Shown here in pieces: positions 26,382-35,397 of a stretch of DNA of 64,000 nucleotides. This DNA is from Anaerolineae bacterium. Its GTDB lineage: Bacteria; Chloroflexota; Anaerolineae; Aggregatilineales; Phototrophicaceae. Location: contig JAJEGA010000013.1 of assembly GCA_022820125.1 (NCBI GenBank), forward strand, positions 19,306 through 83,305. Reading direction: 5' to 3'. Numbering within the stretch: the first letter of the stretch is position 1; each line of letters begins with the position of its first letter. Made by a program: the position numbers and the translations under genes. The notes beneath the pieces are model-generated. The model had not been told where the DNA came from. It was given only the letters and a program-made list of their open reading frames with translations, and did not search any database.

Positions 26382-27267
26382 GTCACTTGACAAGCGCAAA
26401 GCGGCGCGCTCCGCTCGCTGGGAGAATATCGCCCGCGGTCTCTACCGGTTCCGCTCCAACACCCTGTCGATGATCGGTCTCATGATGCTGGTCTTCATCC
26501 TGCTGGTGGCGATCTTCGCGCCGGTCATTGCGCCCTATCCTGAAGACGCCGCCGGCAAGACCCGCGTCTCGGCTCGCTTGAAACCACCGGACGCCGAGTT
26601 TGCCTTCGGCACGGACAAGGTGGGCCGCGATGTCTTCAGCCGCGTCGTGATGGGAACAGGCCTCGCCCTCCAGGTCGGCACTGTTATCATTCTGCTGGCG
26701 ACGACAATCGGCGTGACAATCGGCGCCGTCTCCGGTTATGCCGGCGGCTGGATCGACGACCTGCTGATGCGCATTACCGACATCTTTCTGACGGTTCCGG
26801 CTTTGGTCTTGGCTATTGCCATATCGGCGGCGCTGGGTAAAGGCATCATCAACGCGATGATTGGCATATCGCTGGTCTGGTGGCCCGGTTTCGCCCGTTT
26901 GACGCGCGGGCTCGTGCTTTCACTGCGCGAGGAACCCTTCGTCGAAGCGGCTTATGGCATCGGCGCCGGTCACATGCGCATCATCTTCCGCCATATCCTG
27001 CCGAATGCCGTCTCGCCGATCATCATCAAAATGACCACCGACTTCGGCTTCGCTGTTTTGACCGCCGCCGCGCTCGGCTTCATCGGCTTGGGCGCGCAGC
27101 CGCCGACGCCGGAATGGGGCGCCATGATCAACGACGGTCGGCGCTTCTTCCCCGACGAATGGTGGATCGCCACCTTTCCGGGCTTGGCGATCTGGCTGAT
27201 GGTCTTCAGCTGGAATCTGATCGGCGATGGGCTGCGCGATGTTTTAGACCCGCGCTCGCGGCGGTGA
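26374..27267 (+). CDS. ABC transporter permease, DppC type
   Basis: This permease of about 297 residues has the DppC layout: an N-terminal helix (TLSMIGLMMLVFILLVAIFA), the phrase FGTDKVGRDVFSRVV typical of the family, and the loop LREEPFVEAAYGIGAGHMRIIFRH before LPNAVSPIIIK. It pairs with DppB. The ATG at 26374 overlaps the upstream stop by eight bases with GAGGA just before it; a TTG at 26356 would add six residues but has no better site. The ATPase gene starts seven bases after its stop. Confidence 0.9.
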   Translation: MAESLDKRKAARSARWENIARGLYRFRSNTLSMIGLMMLVFILLVAIFAPVIAPYPEDAAGKTRVSARLKPPDAEFAFGTDKVGRDVFSRVVMGTGLALQVGTVIILLATTIGVTIGAVSGYAGGWIDDLLMRITDIFLTVPALVLAIAISAALGKGIINAMIGISLVWWPGFARLTRGLVLSLREEPFVEAAYGIGAGHMRIIFRHILPNAVSPIIIKMTTDFGFAVLTAAALGFIGLGAQPPTPEWGAMINDGRRFFPDEWWIATFPGLAIWLMVFSWNLIGDGLRDVLDPRSRR

Positions 27268-27274
27268 TTCTCGG

Positions 27275-28300
27275 ATGACCGAATTGCTCAACATAAACGA
27301 CTTGCATCTGGAATTCCACACCTATGATGGCGTGGTCAAAGTGCTCGCCGGCGTCAACTTGAAGATGCGGCGCGGCGATGTGCTCGGATTGGTCGGCGAG
27401 ACAGGCTGTGGCAAATCAATGACCGCGCTCTCGGTGCCCCGCTTGATCCCGATGCCGCCGGGCAAAATCACCGCGGGACGCGTGACTTTCAACGGCGAGG
27501 ACATCCTCAGTAAAAGCGAGAGCGATATGGAGGCGTTCCGCGCCCGGCGCCTCGGCATGATCTTCCAGGACCCGGTGACGAACCTCAATCCGCTCTTTAC
27601 CATTCGCGAGCAATTGGTGGACGCGGTGCTCTACCAACGAGCAGGCGGGCGGAAAGTCCCCGGTCGCTGGCGCGGATTCATGCCATCGGCGAGGCAGATG
27701 CGAAAAGAGGCGCACGAACGCGCCGTTGAATTGATGCGCCTGACCGGCATCCCGGACGGGGACAAGCGCATTCATGACTATCCGCATCAGTTCAGCGGCG
27801 GCATGCGTCAGCGTGTGCTGATCGCGATGGCGCTGGCCGGCGACCCCGATCTCTTGATCGCCGACGAGCCGACTACGGCGCTTGATGTGACCATCCAGGC
27901 GCAAATCTTGCGGCTCATCCGTTCCTTGGTGGCGCAGCTCGGCTTAACCGTCTTGCTCATCACGCATAATCTGGGCGTGGTGGCGCGCAGCTGCGAGCGC
28001 GTCGCGGTCATGTACGCGGGCCGCGTCGTCGAAGAATCGCCCGTGCGCGAGTTGTTTCACAACCCGAAGCATCCCTACACGCGCGGGTTGATCGCAGCGG
28101 TGCCCCAGAAGGATGTCGATCGGGGCGGCTTGGAAGGCATACCGGGGATTATCCCCAATCTGATCAATCCGCCTTCTGGCTGTCGCTTCAACCCCCGCTG
28201 CGACCATGTGATGGATATCTGCCGCGAGCGCGTTCCACCGGCGATTGACGTTGGCGCCGGGCACAGCGCCTCGTGCTTCCTTTATGGGCAGGACGCATGA
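27275..28300 (+). CDS. ABC transporter ATPase, DppD type
   Basis: This 341-residue peptide-transporter ATPase has Walker A ([10 protein letters not shown]), the signature FSGGMRQRV, Walker B ([12 protein letters not shown]) and the switch region LLITHNLG. The C-terminal oligopeptide extension carries the cysteine cluster CRFNPRC...CRERVP that binds an iron-sulfur cluster in related DppD proteins. It works as a heterodimer with the DppF-type protein, whose ATG overlaps its stop codon. Confidence 0.93.
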   Translation: MTELLNINDLHLEFHTYDGVVKVLAGVNLKMRRGDVLGLVGETGCGKSMTALSVPRLIPMPPGKITAGRVTFNGEDILSKSESDMEAFRARRLGMIFQDPVTNLNPLFTIREQLVDAVLYQRAGGRKVPGRWRGFMPSARQMRKEAHERAVELMRLTGIPDGDKRIHDYPHQFSGGMRQRVLIAMALAGDPDLLIADEPTTALDVTIQAQILRLIRSLVAQLGLTVLLITHNLGVVARSCERVAVMYAGRVVEESPVRELFHNPKHPYTRGLIAAVPQKDVDRGGLEGIPGIIPNLINPPSGCRFNPRCDHVMDICRERVPPAIDVGAGHSASCFLYGQDA

Positions 28301-29298
28301 ACCATCTGCTCGAAGTCCGGGATCTAAAAAAGTTCTTTCCCGTTCAAGGTGGCTTGCTGAACCGGAAACTGGCGGACTTCCGCGCCGTCGATGGCGTCAG
28401 TTTTGTGCTGCAAGAGGGCAAGACGCTCGGTCTGGTGGGCGAGTCGGGCTCGGGCAAAACGACGATTGGCAAGTGCATCCTGCGCTTGATGGAACCCAGC
28501 GCCGGGCGAATCTTGTACGACGGAAGCGACATCACCCACTTGAAACAGCGCGACTTGCGCCGCCTGCGCAGCGAGATACAGATGATCTATCAGGCGCCGG
28601 CCGCCTCGCTCAACGGGCGCATGACCGTTGGGCAGATCATCGGCGAGCCGCTTTGGATCCACGAGCGCCTCAAGGGCGATGCCGCCCGCGCCCGCGTTCT
28701 GGAATTGATGAGCGTCGTCGGCTTGAAAGACGAGCACTACTATCGTTATCCGCATGAATTCAGTGGCGGGCAGCAGCAGCGCATCGGCATCGCGCGCGCT
28801 TTGGCGGTGCAGCCGAGGCTGATCGTGCTTGATGAACCGACCTCGGCCCTGGATGTCTCGGTGCAGGCGCAAATCCTCAATCTCTTGCAGGACCTGCAAG
28901 ATCAGTTTGGCTTGACCTATCTCTTCATCTCACACGATCTCGGCGTCGTGCGTTATATGTGCGATGAGGTGGCGCTGCTTTACTTGGGGAAAATCGTCGA
29001 GGTCGCTGCGACCGAAGTCATTTTTGAAAACCCCAAACATCCTTATACGCAAGCGCTGATCTCCGCCATTCCCGAGCCGGACCCCGATATGCAGCGCGAG
29101 GAAATCATCTTGCGAGGGGAATTGACGCTTCGGGCGGGGGCTAGCGGGGGCGAGGCCGGCTGCCCCTTTGCGCCGCGCTGCCATGCCGAAAAACTGACGA
29201 CCTGCGAGACCGTTCCCCCGCCATTGCTCGATGTGGAACGCGCCCACCGAGTCGCCTGCCACCTGCATCCGCCTGTGTCGGCCGCGGAGCCCGCCTGA
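28297..29298 (+). CDS. ABC transporter ATPase, DppF type
   Basis: This ATPase of about 333 residues has Walker A (GESGSGKTTI), the signature FSGGQQQRI, Walker B (LIVLDEPTSALD), the switch FISHDLGV, and a C-terminal CPFAPRC...CETVPP cysteine cluster. I start it at the ATG of 28297, which overlaps the DppD stop (ATGA). The frame reaches back to 28273, but only inside the previous gene. Its stop overlaps the next gene, a DUF917 protein, by one base (TGATG). That linkage suggests the imported compound is processed by the DUF917 enzyme. Confidence 0.93.
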   Translation: MNHLLEVRDLKKFFPVQGGLLNRKLADFRAVDGVSFVLQEGKTLGLVGESGSGKTTIGKCILRLMEPSAGRILYDGSDITHLKQRDLRRLRSEIQMIYQAPAASLNGRMTVGQIIGEPLWIHERLKGDAARARVLELMSVVGLKDEHYYRYPHEFSGGQQQRIGIARALAVQPRLIVLDEPTSALDVSVQAQILNLLQDLQDQFGLTYLFISHDLGVVRYMCDEVALLYLGKIVEVAATEVIFENPKHPYTQALISAIPEPDPDMQREEIILRGELTLRAGASGGEAGCPFAPRCHAEKLTTCETVPPPLLDVERAHRVACHLHPPVSAAEPA

Positions 29299-30413
29299 TG
29301 CTGCGCGAAGTCACCTTGGACGACATCCGCCCCATTGCCATTGGCGCCGGCATCTTGGGCACGGGCGGCGGCGGCAACCCCTACCTCGGCGGCTTGCACC
29401 TGGCGTCGGTCATACGCGAGAAGGGTCCGCAGCCCTTGATTGATCCCTTCGCGCTGGCGGATGAGGCGCTGGTCTGCGTCGTCGGCAGCATCGGCGCGCC
29501 GACTGTCAGCATCGAGAAACTGCCCGAAGGCACGGAGATGGCGCGGGCGCTGCGCCTGCTGGAGGAGCATACGAGCCGCCGGTTTGACGCGGTTGCTATT
29601 GCCGAAATCGGCGGCGCCAACTCGATGCAGCCGTTGATCGGCGGTTTGCAGGCGGGCATCCCAACGGTTGATAGCGACAGCATGGGGCGAGCCTTTCCCG
29701 AGATTCAGATGTCTTCTTATCTTTTTGGCAGCGATGCAAAGGTCGCGCCCTACGCCATGGTGGACGCCGCCGATAACGCCGCTGTCGTGCCCCAAGCCGC
29801 CAGCGACCTCTGGGGCGAACGGATCGCGCGCAACATCGCCGTCAGCATGGGCGCCCGCGCGGGCTTGGCCGCCTGCATGATGAGCGGCGCGCAGTTGAAA
29901 GCCTCGGGCGTGCACTATACGATGTCGCTGGCGCATCATCTGGGAAGGCGCGTTATCGAGGCGCAGGAGCAGAAATCGGATGTGCCGGAGGCGGTGGCTG
30001 ACGTCCTGGACGGGCAAGTCATCTTCCGCGGCAAGATCTCTGATGTCAATCGGCGCACAACCAAGGGTTTCGCCCGCGGCTGGGTGCGGATTGATGGATT
30101 TGCTCCACCTGAGGCCTCAGGAGGAAGCTTGGAGATCGAATTTCAGAACGAATTGCTGATCGCGCGGATCAACGGCGAGGCGCTCGTTACGACGCCTGAT
30201 CTAATCTGCATCGTCACGGAAGAGGAAGGCGAACCCGTGACAACCGAAATGCTGCGTTATGGCACGCGGGTCGCCGTCATCGCGGCGCCGGCGCCACAGC
30301 AACTCAAGAGCGAGATCGCGCTGGAAGTGGTCGGCCCCGGGGCATTCGGTTACGATGTCGAATTCCGTCCGCTGCCGGGCGGGGTGATTGGCTTGCCGCC
30401 CGACGCTGGTTAG
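29298..30413 (+). CDS. DUF917 (S-methyl-thiohydantoin desulfurase-like) protein, copy 1
   Basis: This 371-residue member of the DUF917 family has the family opening IAIGAGILGTGGGGNPYLGG, a central DSMGRAFPEIQMSSY and the C-terminal-domain signature LRYGTRVAVIA. The family has, as I recall, been renamed after a characterised S-methyl-thiohydantoin desulfurase and often stands next to hydantoinase/oxoprolinase genes. A role in hydantoin- or lactam-type degradation is therefore likely but unproven. It is translationally coupled to the DppF ATPase. It is closest in wording to the copy at 37562 and more distant from the three copies between 34244 and 37565. Confidence 0.82.
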   Translation: MLREVTLDDIRPIAIGAGILGTGGGGNPYLGGLHLASVIREKGPQPLIDPFALADEALVCVVGSIGAPTVSIEKLPEGTEMARALRLLEEHTSRRFDAVAIAEIGGANSMQPLIGGLQAGIPTVDSDSMGRAFPEIQMSSYLFGSDAKVAPYAMVDAADNAAVVPQAASDLWGERIARNIAVSMGARAGLAACMMSGAQLKASGVHYTMSLAHHLGRRVIEAQEQKSDVPEAVADVLDGQVIFRGKISDVNRRTTKGFARGWVRIDGFAPPEASGGSLEIEFQNELLIARINGEALVTTPDLICIVTEEEGEPVTTEMLRYGTRVAVIAAPAPQQLKSEIALEVVGPGAFGYDVEFRPLPGGVIGLPPDAG

Positions 30414-30466
30414 CATCGAACATTTATGCAATTGTTGCCCGACTGTTTGTTGCGGAGTTTGGGAAA

Positions 30467-31480
30467 ATGGCGGCTGAGAATCAGATACTGCTCTACGAGA
30501 CGGCGGATGGCGAAACCCGCCTGGAAGTTCTGTATCAAGACGAAAGTGTATGGCTCAGTCAGCGAGATATGGCGGAGTTATTGCACGTCACGATTAGAAA
30601 CATCAGCGGCCATATCAATAACATATATGCGGAAGGAGAATTAGCAGCTGATCCAACTCGGAAGTATTTCTTCCGAGTTCAAAACGAAGGCGGGCGCAGG
30701 GTTTCAAGAGAAATTGCTCACTATAACCTCGACATGATCATCTCAGTCGGCTATCGCGTGAATTCTTATCGCGGCACACAATTTCGTATATGGGCGACCA
30801 GGCAATTGCGCGAATTCATCGTCAAAGGCTTCGTCATGGACGATGACCGGCTGGCGCATGGCGGCTCGAATTATTTTGAAGAATTGGAACAGCGGATTCG
30901 CAATATCCGCAGTTCAGAATACAACTTTTACCGCAAGGTTCTCGATGTTTTCGCAACAAGCATCGATTATCAAACGCGCAATCCGACAGCGAAAAGGTTT
31001 TTTGGCACGGTGCAGAATAAATTTCATTATGCGATTCATGGGCATACCGCCGCCGAACTGATTTTGGAGCGTGTCGGCAGTGACAAGCTGAACATGGGCT
31101 TGACCACCTGGAAACGCGATACGATGACATTGCGCGATGCCTACATCGCCAAGAACTATCTTGAAGCCATTGAGTTGAAGCGCCTGAATTTGCTAGTTGA
31201 GCAATTTCTGGCTTACGCGGAATTGCAAGTTGTCGATATGCGGCCAATGTATATGAGCGATTGGGTGAAGAAACTCGATCAATTCATTGGCGAATTGAAC
31301 GAGATGCCATTACTACAGAATGCTGGTAAAGTTTCGCGTGACGCGATGAAGGTACGCGTCCGAAATGAGTATGAAGCCTATCGCGATCGCCTTATGCTGG
31401 AAGAAAAGCTTTCCGAAGAGGAATTCGTCCGCCGTCTGCAAGACGAGGGAGAAAAGATGCTGCCGCCGGCCGACGATTAG
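30467..31480 (+). CDS. RhuM-like (virulence RhuM family) protein
   Basis: This 337-residue protein matches the RhuM family first named from a Salmonella pathogenicity island: LYETADGETRLEVLYQDESV, the helix-turn-helix-like WLSQRDMAELLHVTIRNISG, and the conserved YNLDMIISVGYRVNSYRGTQ followed by FRIWATRQLREFIVKGF. The C-terminal half is helical and charged. Family members are common on genomic islands and near Fic or restriction genes; their biochemical role is unknown, though the N-terminal part suggests DNA binding. The gene stands alone between two catabolic blocks and is moderately AT-rich, consistent with transfer. Confidence 0.85.
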   Translation: MAAENQILLYETADGETRLEVLYQDESVWLSQRDMAELLHVTIRNISGHINNIYAEGELAADPTRKYFFRVQNEGGRRVSREIAHYNLDMIISVGYRVNSYRGTQFRIWATRQLREFIVKGFVMDDDRLAHGGSNYFEELEQRIRNIRSSEYNFYRKVLDVFATSIDYQTRNPTAKRFFGTVQNKFHYAIHGHTAAELILERVGSDKLNMGLTTWKRDTMTLRDAYIAKNYLEAIELKRLNLLVEQFLAYAELQVVDMRPMYMSDWVKKLDQFIGELNEMPLLQNAGKVSRDAMKVRVRNEYEAYRDRLMLEEKLSEEEFVRRLQDEGEKMLPPADD

Positions 31481-31494
31481 AGGAAAGCCGCGAC

Positions 31495-31626
31495 ATGACC
31501 CACGCTCCCAACTTCGCAAGCGGCGCCCGCTGGACGAGCGACGCCTTGCCCGTCACTGGTGGCGTCTATAGCGCAATGGTCTTGGCTGTGGTTGATCCGG
31601 CTGCCTTCTGTTACGATATAGAATAG
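31495..31626 (+). CDS. short open reading frame, doubtful
   Basis: An ATG at 31495, with AGAGGAAA upstream, opens 43 codons (MTHAPNFASGARWTSDALPV onward) before TAG at 31624. It lies between the RhuM-like gene and the secreted Cys-repeat gene. The composition is consistent with coding, but the length, the lack of any family and the likely promoter of the next gene within it make it doubtful. It may be a remnant of the start of a longer gene. Confidence 0.2.
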   Translation: MTHAPNFASGARWTSDALPVTGGVYSAMVLAVVDPAAFCYDIE

Positions 31627-31647
31627 CGTTTGTTATGTCTATAACGC
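31626..31647 (+). promoter_or_regulatory. inverted repeat before the Cys-repeat protein gene
   Basis: GTTAT-GTCT-ATAAC (31632-31645), with outer GCGTT and AACGC at 31626-31630 and 31643-31647, lies about 17 bases before the ATG at 31664. It may be a regulator site or a 5' leader hairpin. Confidence 0.35.
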
Positions 31648-31663
31648 GCGTAAAGAGGAGATA

Positions 31664-32629
31664 ATGAAAACCAAGTTAACTATAGCGACTTTTTTGTTGC
31701 TTGTTTTTGTCAACACCGCATTCGCGCAAGTCGATAATTGCTGCTTCGTAGATCGGCAGTGCAGCAGCGACAAGGAATGGCTTGATGGCTATTGGGCGTT
31801 CCAGAACAACCAATGCGCCGCGCCCGCCCAATCTCAGCCGGCGCCAGCGGCAAGCTCATCCACGCCTGTTGACAACTGCTGCGGCATTGATCGCCAGTGC
31901 CAGACTGACCAGGATTGGATCAACGGTTATTGGGCATATCAGAATAATCAGTGCTCCGCGTCGATCAGCTCACCGCAAGGTGCGCCAGCGTCTATTCCCG
32001 CGCGTACGCTGGTTTCGACGCCGCTTATGCCAGCGGGGGTCTCGCGCTTGCTCGCCAATCCCGCCGCTGATCCTTTCAACAATTGCTGCTTCATGCACCA
32101 TAACACTTGCCACAGCGACGAAGACTGGCGGCAAGGTTATTGGGAATATCTCAATCGCCAGTGCATTCACCCGGCGCCGCTTGGCACGCGCCCCGCAATA
32201 ACGGGCGATCACCCGAAGTTTACGAAACTGGTGAACGATGCCCTGCGCTTGATTGGGCTTCATGCGCCGGAGTGGCTGCATTATATCGACAACAGCGGCG
32301 CGCTCGAGTTTAGGCTGATGCCGCTCGGTGGCAGCGGGGGATTCTATAACCAGTCTTGGACTATTGGGCACGAGTGGCTGGATTGGGAGCGCAACGACCC
32401 GAACTGGCATCCCGATCACAAATATGTTGTGGGTTATGCGGGCGGCATTACGCATGAAGCCTGCCATGCCATCAAACAGCGTACCTATACGCAAACAAAT
32501 GACTGGAGAAACGAAGCCGATTGCGAAGAAGCGCGATTGGATGTCATCGAGTCCATCTCACCCGAATCCCCTGACGTCGGTTGGCTGAGAGCTTCGGTCG
32601 CGGATTATCACGCGCGCGCCGGCATATAG
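31664..32629 (+). CDS. secreted protein with three Cys-rich repeats and a zincin-like domain
   Basis: This 321-residue secreted protein starts with a signal peptide (TKLTIATFLLLVFVNTAFAQ). Three repeats follow (about residues 24-53, 68-96, 140-168), each of the form NCC-x5-C (NCC-x6-C in the third)-x17-C with the conserved D/E-W and GYW-x-(Y/F) core, as in NCCFVDRQC and GYWAFQNNQC. The two Ala/Pro/Ser-rich linkers suggest beads on a string. The C-terminal region holds HEACH at residues 264-268, an exact HExxH zinc-protease motif, with a possible third ligand in NEADCEEA about 20 residues later. Each repeat may form two disulfides. Metalloprotease activity is inferred from the motif only. GAGGAG precedes the ATG at 31664. 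Confidence 0.72.
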   Translation: MKTKLTIATFLLLVFVNTAFAQVDNCCFVDRQCSSDKEWLDGYWAFQNNQCAAPAQSQPAPAASSSTPVDNCCGIDRQCQTDQDWINGYWAYQNNQCSASISSPQGAPASIPARTLVSTPLMPAGVSRLLANPAADPFNNCCFMHHNTCHSDEDWRQGYWEYLNRQCIHPAPLGTRPAITGDHPKFTKLVNDALRLIGLHAPEWLHYIDNSGALEFRLMPLGGSGGFYNQSWTIGHEWLDWERNDPNWHPDHKYVVGYAGGITHEACHAIKQRTYTQTNDWRNEADCEEARLDVIESISPESPDVGWLRASVADYHARAGI

Positions 32630-32699
32630 CAGTCGCTACGCTGCCAGCGCCCGGGCGGAAAACTGGTTTCATATCGATTTCACTCAAGGAGAAGAGCAA

Positions 32700-34256
32700 A
32701 TGAGAATCGGAGTAGATGTCGGCGGGACGAACACCGACGCCGTCTTGATGGATGGCACGAAGGTCGTCAGTTCGACGAAGACGCCGACCACCGCCAACGT
32801 ATCGGAGGGCATCGCCAAAGCCTTGCGCGCGGTGATCGAAGATTCCGGCATCGACCGGGCGGCGATCGACGGCGTGATGATCGGCACAACGCATTTCACC
32901 AACGCGGTGGTCGAGCGCAAGCACCTGACGCCGACCGCTTGCATCCGCCTGGGCTTGCCAGCGACGGTCTGCCTGCCGCCGATGGTGGATTGGCCCGATG
33001 ACCTGCGCGATATGGTTGGCGGCAACTCGCACCTGGCGCATGGGGGCCATGAGTTTGATGGGCGCGAGATATCCGATTTTCAGCCGGACGAGGTGCGCGA
33101 GATCGCCAAGATGATCCGCGATGCCGGTTTGAACGCCATCGCTATCTCGTCGGTGTTCTCGCCGGTCAACGCCACCTTTGAAGAGCAAAGCGCAGAGATA
33201 GTGCGCTCGGTCATCCCCGACGCCAATATCACGCTGTCGAGCGAGATCGGGCGCATTGGCCTGCTGGAGCGGGAGAACGCCGCCATCATGAACTCCTGCC
33301 TGCGGCGGCTGGCGGCGCGCACGGTGGATGGCTTCAAAGCGGCGCTGGATGAATTGCAGATTGCGGCGCCCTTCTACATCAGCCAGAACGACGGCACACT
33401 GATGAACGCCGACTTCGCCAAAGAATATCCGGTGCTCACCTTCGCTTCGGGACCAACCAACAGCATGCGCGGCGCCGCTTTCCTCAGTGGCTTGCGCGAT
33501 GCCATCGTGGTTGATGTCGGCGGCACGACGACAGACATCGGCGTCTTGCAGCAGGGCTTCCCGCGGGTGGCGGCGCTGGCGGTCGATATCGGCGGCGTGC
33601 GCACCAACTTCCGCATGCCTGATACCTATTCCATTGGCTTGGGCGGGGGGAGCTTGATTGAAAACGAGCCCTTGAAAGTCGGTCCCCGCAGCGTCGGCTA
33701 CGAACTCACCGAGAAGGCGCTGGTCTTCGGTGGCGATGTCTTGACCGCGACTGATGTGATTGTCGCTGGCGGCGCGGAAGATATTGGCGATGCGAGCGCC
33801 GTGAGCCATCTTGATCCGTCCCTCGTCTCCGCCGTTCAGGAACGCATCATGGAGATGATCGCGATTGCGGTCGATCGCATGAAGACGAGCGCGACGCCGG
33901 TGCCGGTCATTGTGGTGGGCGGCGGCAGCATCCTGGTCACAGGCGAGATCGAAGGCGCTTCCGAGATTATCAAGCCCGATCACTTCCCGGTCGCCAATGC
34001 CATCGGCGCGGCCATCGCCCAGGTCGGCGGTGAATGCGACCGCATCTTCTCCCTCGCCGAGCTCAGCCGCGATGAAGCGCTGGATCAAGCCAAGGGCGAA
34101 GCGAGCGACCGCGCGGTTAATGCCGGCGCCGGTGCCGGCAGCATCGAGATTGTGGATGTGGAAGAAGTCCCGCTGGCGTATCTGCCCGGCAACGCCACCC
34201 GCATCATGGTCAAAGCCATCGGCGACCTGGTGGAGGCGCAATCATGCGAATCATAG
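32700..34256 (+). CDS. hydantoinase A / oxoprolinase-family protein
   Basis: This 518-residue protein of the HyuA/N-methylhydantoinase A group has the ASKHA-type nucleotide-binding signatures RIGVDVGGTNTDAVL at the start and VVDVGGTTTDIGVL in the middle, plus GTTHFTNAV and ASGPTNSM. These enzymes cleave hydantoin or 5-oxoproline rings with ATP. It is of the short form that normally pairs with a partner protein. Here four DUF917 genes follow, the first overlapping its stop by 13 bases, so it is probably their functional partner. AAGGAG lies at a normal distance from the ATG at 32700. Confidence 0.88.
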   Translation: MRIGVDVGGTNTDAVLMDGTKVVSSTKTPTTANVSEGIAKALRAVIEDSGIDRAAIDGVMIGTTHFTNAVVERKHLTPTACIRLGLPATVCLPPMVDWPDDLRDMVGGNSHLAHGGHEFDGREISDFQPDEVREIAKMIRDAGLNAIAISSVFSPVNATFEEQSAEIVRSVIPDANITLSSEIGRIGLLERENAAIMNSCLRRLAARTVDGFKAALDELQIAAPFYISQNDGTLMNADFAKEYPVLTFASGPTNSMRGAAFLSGLRDAIVVDVGGTTTDIGVLQQGFPRVAALAVDIGGVRTNFRMPDTYSIGLGGGSLIENEPLKVGPRSVGYELTEKALVFGGDVLTATDVIVAGGAEDIGDASAVSHLDPSLVSAVQERIMEMIAIAVDRMKTSATPVPVIVVGGGSILVTGEIEGASEIIKPDHFPVANAIGAAIAQVGGECDRIFSLAELSRDEALDQAKGEASDRAVNAGAGAGSIEIVDVEEVPLAYLPGNATRIMVKAIGDLVEAQSCES

Positions 34257-35329
34257 ATGAAGCTGTCCTTGAAGACCTCGCCCTGGGCGCGGCCGTCTTG
34301 GGCACGGGCGGCGGCGGCGATCCCTACATCGGCAAGCTGATGGCGCGGCAAGCCATCCGCGATTATGGACCGGTCGAGCTGTACACCCTCGACGAGCTGG
34401 ATGATGACGACCTGGTTGTGCCGACGGCGATGATGGGCGCGCCGACGGTCATGGTGGAGAAGATGCCCAACGGCGATGATATCGTCAATGCCTTTCGGTC
34501 GGTGGGCAAGTACATCGGCAAGCCGGTCAAAGCGACGATGAGCATTGAAGCCGGCGGCTTGAACTCGGTCGTGCCGATTTATTGCGCCGCTCGCCTGCGC
34601 GTGCCCATGGTCGATTGTGATGGCATGGGGCGCGCTTTCCCCGAGCTGCAGATGGTCACGCATACGATTCACGGCATCTCTTCGACGCCCTTCGCCATGT
34701 CCGATGAGCGCGGCAATACCGTCTTGATGGAGACAGTCAGCAATCTGTGGACGGAGACCTTCGCCCGCAGCGTCACGGTCAACATGGGCGCGATGGCGAT
34801 GATCGCGCTCTACGCCGCCACCGCTGCCGAACTGCGCGAAGCCGCGATACCGGGCACGATCACGCTGGCGGAAGAGATTGGCAAGGTCGTGCGCCGCGCC
34901 CGCCTGAAAGAGGACGAGCCAGTGGAGACGATTCGGCATGCAGTGGGCGGTTTCTTGATATTCAAGGGCAAAATCGCTGATGTCGAGCGGCGCACCGAAG
35001 CCGGCTTCGCTAAAGGCGACGCCATGATTGAAGGCATCGACGAATATGCTGGACAGAAGCTGCAACTGAGCTTCCAAAACGAGCATCTCGCCGCCCGCAT
35101 CGACGGTGAATTCAAGGTGACAGTGCCGGATCTGCTGGCGGTCTTGGATGTGGATACCGGCGAGCCGATAACCACCGAAGGCTTGCGTTATGGCTTCCGC
35201 GTCGCGATTATCGCTATCCCCTGCGCGGAGAAGTGGCGCAGCCCCAAGGGATTGGAAATCGTCGGTCCCGCGTATTTCGGCTACGACACCGACTACGTCC
35301 CGGTCGAACAAACCTACGGAGCCGTCTGA
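34244..35329 (+). CDS. DUF917 protein, copy 2
   Basis: This 361-residue DUF917 protein starts RIIDEAVLEDLALGAAVLGT and GGGGDPYIGKL, has the family centre DCDGMGRAFPELQM and the C-terminal LRYGFRVAIIA. It overlaps the hydantoinase A-like gene by 13 bases. It shares the wording LDELDDDDLVVPTAMMGAPT with the next two copies, placing these three in one subgroup. A GGCGCAATC stretch upstream gives only a weak ribosome site, so translation is probably coupled to the hydantoinase gene. Confidence 0.85.
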   Translation: MRIIDEAVLEDLALGAAVLGTGGGGDPYIGKLMARQAIRDYGPVELYTLDELDDDDLVVPTAMMGAPTVMVEKMPNGDDIVNAFRSVGKYIGKPVKATMSIEAGGLNSVVPIYCAARLRVPMVDCDGMGRAFPELQMVTHTIHGISSTPFAMSDERGNTVLMETVSNLWTETFARSVTVNMGAMAMIALYAATAAELREAAIPGTITLAEEIGKVVRRARLKEDEPVETIRHAVGGFLIFKGKIADVERRTEAGFAKGDAMIEGIDEYAGQKLQLSFQNEHLAARIDGEFKVTVPDLLAVLDVDTGEPITTEGLRYGFRVAIIAIPCAEKWRSPKGLEIVGPAYFGYDTDYVPVEQTYGAV

Positions 35330-35357
35330 CTTCTGCTAAATCAAATCGGTCGGACCT

Positions 35358-35384
35358 TGTAGGGGCGAGCCATTGGGTCGCCCG
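35358..35384. repeat. GGGCGA-type palindromic repeat
   Basis: TTGTAGGGGCGAGCC followed by GGGTCGCCCG separates DUF917 copies 2 and 3. The stem has one G-G mismatch. This is the only place where the DUF917 genes are not overlapping, so the repeat entered or persisted between them. Confidence 0.75.
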
Positions 35385-35397
35385 AAAGGCTACTGCA

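Noticed and set aside
30467..31480. Phage or prophage gene
   Set aside because: RhuM-like proteins can be island-borne, but no integrase, capsid, tail or attachment site is nearby.
32544..34241. Long minus-strand open frame of over 500 codons
   Set aside because: It is antisense to the hydantoinase A-like gene, has no family motif and an odd His/Arg/Asp-rich composition; it is a by-product of the codon use of the real gene.
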